DNA of 64,000 bases, from assembly GCA_949316235.1 (NCBI GenBank), contig OX438750.1, positions 14,882,865 through 14,946,864 on the forward strand, given 5' to 3'. This stretch comes from Oegoconia quadripuncta. Lineage: Eukaryota > Arthropoda > Insecta > Lepidoptera > Autostichidae. Within the stretch, counting starts at the first letter, position 1. Every line of letters begins with the position of its first letter. The notes beneath the pieces are model-generated. The model worked only from the letters and a program-made list of their open reading frames with translations, searched no databases and was not told where the DNA came from. This document shows positions 57,170 through 64,000 of the stretch, piece by piece. Made by a program: the position numbers and the translations under genes.

Positions 57170-57317
57170 TGTTATTAACATCGCTGCTTGGCGGCAGATT
57201 TAGATAAGATGGTGGTAGCTAGCTAGGCGGACATTTAAAATGCCTTACCGCCAACCAAACAGAGTACTAATTAATCGTAAACCCAATGTTGTTTACATTG
57301 AGCCATGGAGGCGGTTA
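57170..57317 (-). repeat. SINE family A, partial, reverse
   Basis: CGCTGCTTGGCGGCAGATTT to TTGAGCCATGGAGGCGGTT; the B-box region is deleted. Confidence 0.65.
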
Positions 57318-57407
57318 AAGTTTATGGGCCCTCTTGGTGGTGCACTATTATGACCTTGTCCTAGTGTGAGGAGGCTGTGCCCCTACAGTGAAGGGAATTG
57401 TGTTTGT

Positions 57408-57655
57408 TTTTCTTTTTTTTTTATGCACGACGGGTTCGTACTTGACCTCAATCACACCTGATGTTAAGTGAAGATGAGGTCGAAGGTGGAAGCGTACTGA
57501 CCCGGAAACCCCAACACATTTGGGGGACTGGCTATCTTATCTCTGACAACCGGAACACAACAATGCTATTAACATTGCTGCTTGGCGGCAGATTTAGATA
57601 AGATGGTGGTAGCTAGCCAGGCGGACATTTTAAAATGCCCTACCACCAATCAAAC
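57408..57655 (-). repeat. SINE family A, head missing, reverse
   Basis: A T11 tract, GGTTCGTACTTGACCTCAAT and GGGGGACTGGCTATCTTATC to CCTACCACCAATCAAAC. Confidence 0.7.
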
Positions 57656-58000
57656 ACTTTTTAAACACTATTATTAAAATACATACGGATATTATAAGGA
57701 TCACCCATAACTACATTAAAAATCATCAGTTACATTCTCACAAAAAAGGCTGATTAGTTTTACTTTCATTGTGAGAACGTATGATTATTTATTCTCGCGT
57801 CTGGCGATTGTAGAACGTACTTCGCTCAAAGGGTTAGCCACGCCAACAAGCGAGGCAACGTTGCCAGCGTCTTCGGTAACATACAGCATGTGGTGATTAC
57901 GACAGAGTATCGTAAAATCTATGGTCCATGGCTTTATTTCGAATTAAGAAAGATCTAGGGTTGAGCTATAGTTTTTAAAGAATAATATCAACATGAAATA

Positions 58001-58006
58001 TTTATT
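58001..58006 (-). terminator. GRHPR poly(A) signal
   Basis: TTTATT on the + strand (AATAAA on the - strand), about 100 bases past the GRHPR stop. Confidence 0.55.
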
Positions 58007-58104
58007 AACAAAATATATACTATATATTGTATGTCATCCACAATACATCCATCAGATAAAAGGGTAGGTATCTTTGTAGCTTAAATCTAAAATTTCTATA
58101 AAAT

Positions 58105-58740
58105 TCACTTTAACTCTGCAGGCATTTCACTGCCTTTTAGAGCAGCTAGTATATTTTGTGCTGTCAATTCACTCATTGTATTTCTAGCTTCTATTGAAGC
58201 ACTACCAATATGTGGTAGTACCACACAATTTTTCAACTTAAACAAGGGATTATCCAATGGCAATGGTTCTGGTGTAGTTACATCTAATCCGGCAGCTCTA
58301 ATAGTGTTATTTTGTAACGCATCTATCAAAGCATTCTGATCAACTGTACCACCGCGACTTGTGTTAATAAAAACAGCTGTACGTTTCATTTTCTCAAATG
58401 CACTTTTGTTAAATATTTCTTTCGTTTCGGGAACTAAGGCAGCACAACATATGACAAAGTCACTTTGTGCCAGTATCTCATCGAAAGTAACTTTGGTTGC
58501 TCCAATTTCCTTTGCCTCTTGTTTCGGACTGCGATTGTAATAAAGTATCCTGGATGTATTGAATGCTTTCACGCGCCTAGCGACTGCTTGGCCTATTCTT
58601 CCGAAGCCAACAATCCCGACAGTAGCAGCGGCTAAGCCGGGTCCTGTCATCCATGTCGGCGCCCAAGACACCCAGCCACCAGTTTTGGCTTCCTCCTGGG
58701 CTTCAGGCAAACGACGTGATGTGGAGAGAAGGAGTGCCAT
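58105..58740 (-). CDS. GRHPR: GRHPR exon 3: nucleotide-binding domain and catalytic residues
   Basis: Acceptor AATTTTCAG. The exon opens with ATG, but this is an internal codon: ALLLSTSRRLPEA continues the fold from TAELT of exon 2. It ends with TGA at 58107-58105 and carries GFGRIG and the Arg, Glu and His of the active site. Confidence 0.96.
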   Translation of the reverse strand: MALLLSTSRRLPEAQEEAKTGGWVSWAPTWMTGPGLAAATVGIVGFGRIGQAVARRVKAFNTSRILYYNRSPKQEAKEIGATKVTFDEILAQSDFVICCAALVPETKEIFNKSAFEKMKRTAVFINTSRGGTVDQNALIDALQNNTIRAAGLDVTTPEPLPLDNPLFKLKNCVVLPHIGSASIEARNTMSELTAQNILAALKGSEMPAELK

Positions 58741-61085
58741 CTGAAAATTATTTAATAGTTCAGAATATTTCATTAATGCAAACTAAGGTTTAATCAGTGA
58801 ACTTATTTAAAGATTGACTATGCAGACATATGACTATTTTAAGGAAAATGGATGAACGAAACTTACGCGAAAGTGATATAATGATGCAATGGGTTCTGTC
58901 ACATTGTGGACTGAAAGGTAATAAAGAGGCTGACTCACTAGCGAAGCGTGCAATAACTGAAGGGATGCTTAGAGATGATATTGCACCAGATTACTCAGAA
59001 CTACTCTCCAAATATAAAAAGAAAGTGAAGTGTGCATGGAACGAATATTTTGATGAGAGGTCTAAAGATAAAGGAATCTGATACCAATCAATTCAGAGCC
59101 CCCCGCATACACCCTGGTTTGCCGATCAAAGAAAAAGAAGAATAGAAATCATATAGTTTTAGCTCACACTTGCCACTAAATAAGTTTAGCTATATCATGA
59201 AAAAGACCAGCTTTCCCAACTGTGATGTGTGTGGTATTGTAGAGGATGTGCACCATATATTGGTGGAATGTGTCCGGAAGGAGCACCAACGAAAGACACT
59301 GATGATGGAACAGAGGCTAAATAGACTAGATGGGGGAATATTCAATGAGATCCTAGCACATCCAAAACCGAATGCTACGCAGATTCTATTTGCCTTTGTG
59401 AAATCATCGGTGTCTCGCTAGAATTAATTTTAAATAGATTATGTCAGTAAGAGGTATAAAGTCCCTAAATCAAAACCTAACAAGAAAAAAATATTGACTA
59501 AAAAAAATCTTTTTAAATTCTCATAACTTGGTAACAATAGAATTTAATAATGCCAATTAGGTTAGTAAGTAGTGACTCTGCCTATGAAATCAATGTTTGC
59601 AAGTTCGAATCCAACTAGGGGTAAATGTTTGAGTGATCAGGAGTAGTATTCTGTAGCTCCATCGATAATCATTAAAGCATGACTACAATATTCTTGGTGA
59701 TACATACATAACTTCACAACCTTTATCACAATCAGAGATATCCCAAACATTAGCATTTAGGTGTTCCAAACATTAAAAGTACACCCACTCACCCACAGTT
59801 CACTTTTAAAATTTCAGAAACGTATATGTGACAGTATATGGCCCATCGCCATTAAAACATGCGCATTTATATTGTAGAAAGTCCCTTAATCGCCCTTTAC
59901 AACACCCATGGGCAGAGACATATGCGGAAACAGCACAAAATGATTCTGTCTAATTCAAATTGAAACATGGATGAAAATATGCAATAAGAATACTGGTAAA
60001 CAGATTGATTATTAAACTTACAGTAAGCTCAGCAGTGGCATCCGTCAGCACATCAGGTGTATACCCAACCTTAATGCCCCTTTTATTACATTCTTGTACA
60101 TCAATATGATCATAGCCCACCGATATTGTAGCCACAACCTTCAGTGTGGGTCCCGCTGCATCCAGTAAAGCTTTATCAACCTTGTCTGTTAGAGCGCAGT
60201 AGATCCCCTGGACGCCCGATACAGATTTGAGGAAATCCTCTCTTGGCACAGGCGATGGTTTCTCCCAGAGTGTGACATCACATCTGGAATTGATATTAGA
60301 AATGTTTAATGACAAAATAAATCACTTACTTCATATTAGCTTTGTTTACAACCTTTTTATAACTGTTCACCAATAAAAGAACATTCACCTGATTGATAGT
60401 GGCCTGATTTGGTATCACGAATTCCAAGATGCGTTGATGCTATTTTTATTTAAATTTACTCTTGATGTGTTAAGACAGATACACCGAAAGAGGGAGATTT
60501 CTTAACCTTATATATTATCTATTTGTCATTGACCTGGCCCACTAGCCAGGAGGTCCTTTTAGCAGTTCCATGGACCGGCAGTTTCATTCCTTAGTCAACA
60601 AGCCATACCTGTTTTGCACAGCTTATTAAAGCGAGCACAACATATTTAAGCTGAATGGGGTCTAATTTGATTATAGAATTGTTTTTAAAAAATGTTGCTA
60701 ATTGTACTTTAAACTTGAATAAGTTACACAAAGCAGTTCTTCATTTGAAAATAAGGGCAAGATGCTGGGTCAGCTCACAAGTATTTATTTTGTGCTTGAA
60801 TGTATTTAGATTCAAGTACAATTTAGCAACTGTATCTACATACAGTAAATTTTAATGAATACTATGGTTTGTGAAGTCTGGATCTTAGCGAATAGGACCT
60901 AATAATTTAAAAGTCTACATGATCATGATTTACTTTCAAATATCTTTTGTGCTTGTATACATAACTTAATCCATGAACTTATTTCATGGAATATTTATTA
61001 CTTACTCTTTTCTCAGCAAATCCACGCCACACTCCGGCATATCGGAGCGTGTGACGAACACCTTATATTTCCCTGCGCCGCTCAT
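58105..61085 (-). CDS. GRHPR: Glyoxylate/hydroxypyruvate reductase, complete three-exon gene
   Basis: Exons 61085-61006, 60283-60022 and 58740-58105 give 978 bases, 325 residues plus stop; human GRHPR is 328. The enzyme reduces glyoxylate and hydroxypyruvate with NAD(P)H. The N-terminus has KVFVTRSDMPECGVDLL. VATISVGYDHID and GYTPDVLTDATAELT form the substrate-domain hinge. The Rossmann motif GFGRIG is at 159-164. The catalytic triad of D-2-hydroxyacid dehydrogenases is intact: Arg243 (NTSRGG), Glu272 (TTPEPLP) and His291 (LPHIGSAS). The C-terminus GSEMPAELK matches the family. The gene converges on TXNDC15, with about 1.3 kb and several SINEs between their ends. Confidence 0.96.
58830..59421 (+). 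mobile_element. LINE remnant in GRHPR intron 2: RNase H end and zinc knuckle
   Basis: Two open pieces on the opposite strand to GRHPR. 58830-59081 encodes MMQWVLSHCGLKGNKEADSL, the C-terminal RNase H motif WVxSHxGxxGNExAD. 59170-59421 encodes FPNCDVCGIVEDVHHILVEC, the CxxC...HxxxxC knuckle that follows RNase H in Jockey/R1-like elements. A stop separates them, so it is dead. Confidence 0.75.
59560..59900 (+). repeat. Decayed SINE family B piece followed by family D repeat
   Basis: GTTCGAATCCAACTAGGGG at about 59608 is a decayed family B B-box. 59735-59900 carries CAAACATTAGCATTTAGGTG and GTATATGGCCCATCGCC, similar to 1900-2125. It lies in GRHPR intron 2. Confidence 0.45.
60022..60283 (-). 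CDS. GRHPR: GRHPR exon 2: substrate-binding domain
   Basis: Acceptor TCAATTCCAG, donor ACT|GTAAGT (phase 0). It encodes CDVTLWEKPSPVPRE, GVQGIYCALTDKVDKALLDA, SVGYDHID and GYTPDVLTDATAELT. Confidence 0.96.
60284..61005. other. GRHPR intron 1
   Basis: AT-rich; no coding signal or recognised repeat. Confidence 0.5.
61006..61085 (-). CDS. GRHPR: GRHPR exon 1 with start codon
   Basis: ATG at 61085-61083, donor GA|GTAAGT (phase 2). It encodes MSGAGKYKVFVTRSDMPECG, in line with the KVFVTR start of the family. Confidence 0.93.
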
Positions 61086-61970
61086 GTTCCTCGCAATACT
61101 ATCCAAAACACAGTTACGTAGTGCACCAGACAGCGGGCCAATGCCTCTATAAATCATGTATCGACACAATAGGTTTCTTCCAAATTAGTCCAGGTGATTT
61201 CCGTGTTTGCTTTGTGATAATTCGCGACAAGGCCGCTCAGTTTTCCGGTAAGTATTTAGGAGCTTGCGATTTTTTATTAGCCTCACTTTTGAAAAGCGAT
61301 GGTTTAGCCAAATAAATCGTTAAGTGCAGAGCGGCAACGGTAGTCAGAATAATTTTCCCTCTTGTGGATTTTATGAATGCTATAGCGCTCATAATATGTG
61401 GAATAGTTTGCACAAGATCAACAGGGGAAACTAAAAAAGTTTCAATCACATCAAAAAACTCAATAGCAAAGAGTATAGTAACTATTTACCGAGAAAGAGT
61501 GGCAACTCCGTGGTTAAATTTGCATGTATAGACAATGCTGCTGCCAGCGATTGGTTGAGGAATTAAATCTATCTATACATACCTACGTACACTGATTATA
61601 TAGGTAGAAACTGGGTTTAGAAATAGGTATTGTTGTTTATGAGGAAATTTTTATTTCTCATAACTAATTTCTTTAAATTAGCTATGAAAAACAAGTATAA
61701 CAAAAACAAACAACAAATTAACAAAAATCTGAACTTTTACAAAAATTTCAAATGGAAATCGACGTTGACTGATAGCTCCACATGACACCACCCACCGGTA
61801 AGATGGCGGCTGCTGCCACAGAACACTAATAACGGTTAGTTCGTCAACCGCAGTTCAGAGGTCGCAGTCTGCTATGAAAATTGATGACATTTGAAGTGTG
61901 CCCTCCCTGCTCAATAGTTACTAATGTATATAAAAAAAAGTACTCTGTGGTACTAATAACCTTCATGTAA
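61086..61970. other. GRHPR upstream region
   Basis: Holds the GRHPR promoter, which was not resolved. A strong + strand donor (TTTTCCG|GTAAGTATTT) at 61247 could end an untranslated first exon of a divergent gene. Nothing else is supported up to the P-like element. Confidence 0.3.
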
Positions 61971-61978
61971 GGTTTGTG

Positions 61979-62006
61979 CATGGACTTATTATTTAAACAG
62001 GACTGA
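61979..62006 (+). repeat. Left terminal inverted repeat of the P-like element
   Basis: 28 bases, identical to the reverse complement of 62839-62866. It begins CATGGACTTATTATTTAAAC and is preceded by target copy GGTTTGTG at 61971-61978. Confidence 0.9.
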
Positions 62007-62451
62007 TAACTATCAAAAGAATCATTTAGGAAAATGATCACTATGTCAACGCAATAAGGTATTAAATTGGATGCACCATACACAAAGGCAAATCCGAGCC
62101 GAGAGATAGAAATAACGGAGGCCGTGTGTCTCGTTCTTACATCTTGCCAGCAAAAAAAATGATTATGATCAACAGTTTTGGCTACTCAAAAATTCCATTG
62201 AAACACTTATATTTTTATGTTATTTTAACAATTATAAATAAACAAATAACATTCGCATTAATTTCTTTTCATATATTCTTAAATCAAACAGAAAACATAC
62301 ATTTTTATTTCGATTTTGTTATTTTTATGGTAACCCTGAAAAGCATGTCATGTCATGGCGGTTCGGTGATGGTTCGGTGTGATTTTGAATTTTCTTTGCA
62401 TTAAAAGTTTTTGAAAGTATTTGTTATATTATAACAAGTAAAAGGAGTAAA

Positions 62452-62522
62452 ATGGTGAAAAAGTGTTGCGTTTATACTTGCCCAAGTGAATCCTATGGTG
62501 GTTGCAACATATCTTTCCACAG
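62452..62522 (+). CDS. THAP zinc-finger exon 1 (P-like transposase N-terminus)
   Basis: ATG (context AAAATGG), 23 codons and two bases, donor CAG|GTAAGC. It encodes MVKKCCVYTCPSESYGGCN followed by ISFH, the opening of a C2CH THAP domain (CxxxxC then FHxFP). It lies wholly inside the inverted-repeat element. Confidence 0.7.
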
Positions 62523-62646
62523 GTAAGCTAAAAATAATATTTTTGTAAATCAAAGAAGTAGGATGCCCATGAATTCTTGAAATGAGTCGAAATATGTGAA
62601 ATATGTGTGATTGATTAGGATCCTGACTGTTGTACTATTATTGCAG

Positions 62647-62875
62647 TTTCCCAAAAAATGAAGAAATGCGAAATAAATGGCTCACGCCGGCTAATGTCAA
62701 AACGCCAAAGTTTTTTGACAAATATTTTATTACAACATTTGTCCCAAGTAACAAATATATTGTGGTCACCCTGTTAGACAGAGACAAACGGCCTCTACGT
62801 TACACATCCTGCTCGGCTCGTTTTTCAGCGGCGAGTACTCAGTCCTGTTTAAATAATAAGTCCATGGGTTTGTGA
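62647..62875 (+). pseudogene. THAP exon 2, joined to transposon 3' end by internal deletion
   Basis: Acceptor TATTATTGCAG; one base completes Ser, then FPKNEEMRNKWL continues the THAP fold. After NKWLTP the sequence no longer looks like THAP: the expected Cys-x2-His and the AVPTLF-type end are missing. The frame runs into the right subterminal and terminal repeats and stops at 62873-62875, beyond the transposon edge. This is what an internally deleted P-type element would give. Confidence 0.55.
62839..62866 (-). repeat. Right terminal inverted repeat of the P-like element
   Basis: 28 of 28 bases match the left end in inverse orientation; followed by target copy GGTTTGTG at 62867-62874. Confidence 0.9.
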
Positions 62876-63070
62876 CATTGACAAGTGAGTTGTCGGGCCC
62901 AGGAAAATGAAAGGCGCCAAATTGTCAAGTCGCCTGACTTTTAGTCGTCAAACCCCCAAAAATATGAGAACGCTGCTGCTTACATTTCATTTTTAGGGGT
63001 ATTTTTTTTAGGAGTTGGTAACACCTTGACAGATAATTTTAACCGTACCTACCGCTCTAGAATGGATTGA
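62875..63070. other. Short spacer between the P-like element and the LINE
   Basis: No coding signal; GTGACATTGACAAG and TTGTCAAGTCGCCTGAC give it a few weak inverted pairs. Confidence 0.3.
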
Positions 63071-64000
63071 ACTTGGACTGTGACCACAGAGTACTATGAA
63101 TATACGGAAAACTGTGACGATGATGTTGAGAAGTCCCATATTCATAGTCAAATTTCTTTATCTCATTCAGTATCGGAAGTTAATTTCAAGAAAGTCGAAT
63201 GGTCTAAATTTACTGAAATTTGTGAACAAGAACTTTCTAATTTTCATAGAAGCTCCGATCCACTCACAGACTATAACAACTTTATTCAATTTTTAACTGA
63301 CATTTTACTAACATTCCCTAAGAAGTCGTATTGCCCTATTAAAAAACGCAAGTATATGGTATGGTGGAATGACATTTGTCATCAAGCTGTACTCCAAACC
63401 AAATTGGCATTTAACTCTTTTAAAAAATTTCCAACTATGGAAAATTATATTTTATATAAACAATTCGATGCAAGGAAAAAAAGAACCTTAATTGAGCAAA
63501 AACTTTTGAGCTGGACTAACCTTTGTGCATCATTTAATCGTATGACTTCCTCTAAAATTATATGGGACCACATTCGTCGATTTAAATTTTCAAAAAATCA
63601 TGTGTCTAATAGCAGCAAAGAGAGCAAACCTCATTTTCTGGATGATGACAATAACGCCCTAGATTTTTTGGACAAAATTGCTTCATCTTGTGCCAATGTA
63701 GCCTCATCTAAATTAACTAAATATTTTTTTTCTTCGGGTTCTTTGCATGCTCAATGGCTTCAAGATCCATTTAAAATAGATGAACTTCTTGCTTCTATAA
63801 GAAATAAAAAGAATACTTCTCCTGGCCCTGATTTTATACCATACGTAGTCATCAAAAATCTGCCACGCCATGCTTTATCAACTCTGGTTGATATTTTCAA
63901 TCAATTATGGATCAATAATGTTATTCCCTCTATCTGGAAAGCTCAGAACGCAGTCCCAAATCCAAAGCCTAATAAAAATCCTAATAGCATAGATTCGTTT
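63071..64000 (+). mobile_element. 5'-truncated non-LTR retrotransposon, reverse-transcriptase frame open to window edge
   Basis: One frame (codons starting at 63071) is open for 310 codons to the last base. It encodes a linker with MVWWNDICHQAVLQTK and then the start of a reverse transcriptase: NKKNTSPGPDFIPYVVIKNL, VDIFNQLWINNVIPSIWK and NPKPNKNPNSIDSF, matching the SPGPDxIPY ... PxxWKxAxxxPxPKP pattern of Jockey/CR1-type LINEs. No endonuclease domain precedes it, so the copy is 5'-truncated. The catalytic YADD box would lie past the edge. Confidence 0.85.

Larger units (their letters stand above)
61979..62866 (+). mobile_element. P-element-like DNA transposon, internally deleted, with THAP-domain exon
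   Basis: The ends are perfect 28 bp inverted repeats (61979-62006 and 62839-62866) starting CATGGACTTATTATTT. They are flanked by a perfect 8 bp direct duplication GGTTTGTG (61971-61978 and 62867-62874). A second, imperfect inverted pair lies inside (about 62095-62132 and 62781-62820, sharing GAGCCGAG and GAGGCCGT). The interior starts a THAP-type protein. P elements have 8 bp duplications, CA/CATG-type ends and a THAP domain at the transposase N-terminus, so this combination points to the P superfamily; hAT elements share the duplication length but not THAP, and Kolobok has THAP but TTAA targets. At 888 bp it lacks a transposase core, so it is non-autonomous. Intact ends suggest recent movement. 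Confidence 0.85.

Noticed and set aside
60244..60315. An upstream start for GRHPR at the head of exon 2
   Set aside because: A clear acceptor stands at 60284 and exon 1 at 61006-61085 supplies the conserved KVFVTR N-terminus in phase.
61237..61449. A 70-codon minus-strand frame upstream of GRHPR
   Set aside because: No family recognised, no splice or start support, and its end overlaps a strong splice donor on the other strand.
61939..63097. A 13-base inverted match (AGTACTCTGTGGT) outside the P-like element ends
   Set aside because: The spacing from the two ends is unequal (about 30 and 220 bases), and the duplication GGTTTGTG already fixes the element borders; probably chance.

Overview
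The window is animal nuclear DNA, almost certainly from a moth or butterfly. It is AT-rich, its genes are split by GT-AG introns into short GC-richer exons, and the introns and spacers are packed with tRNA-derived SINEs, MITEs and 3' ends of LINEs of kinds common in Lepidoptera. No prokaryotic features, real tRNA/rRNA genes or CRISPR arrays were seen. Exon joins were worked out by hand from splice sites and reading phase; protein identities rest on remembered family sequences, not on a search.

Layout. (1) 704-15069, + strand: fourteen coding exons of the cholesterol transporter NPC1, running from the middle luminal domain to the C-terminus; the N-terminal exons lie left of the window. A second, phase-compatible terminal exon candidate sits at 21556-21686. 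(2) 15.3-32 kb: no firm gene, mostly MITEs, including Harbinger-like elements and a TTAA-flanked GC-rich element. (3) 50945 down to 32189, - strand: a complete four-exon sarcoplasmic calcium-binding protein (SCP), with an 11.5 kb first intron full of repeats. (4) 53385-52210, - strand: two phase-matched exons of an unrecognised gene. (5) 55357-56776, + strand: complete two-exon TXNDC15 (membrane thioredoxin-domain protein). (6) 61085-58105, - strand: complete three-exon GRHPR (glyoxylate/hydroxypyruvate reductase), with a LINE RNase H remnant in intron 2. (7) 61979-62866: an 888 bp P-element-like DNA transposon with perfect 28 bp terminal inverted repeats, a perfect 8 bp target duplication and a THAP-domain exon. 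(8) 63071-64000: a 5'-truncated LINE whose reverse-transcriptase frame is open to the window edge.

The genes are ordinary housekeeping or muscle genes and do not form a functional cluster. NPC1 exports cholesterol from lysosomes, SCP buffers muscle calcium, TXNDC15 is a membrane-anchored thioredoxin-fold protein and GRHPR detoxifies glyoxylate. The most unusual content is the P-like transposon and the possible alternative C-terminus of NPC1.
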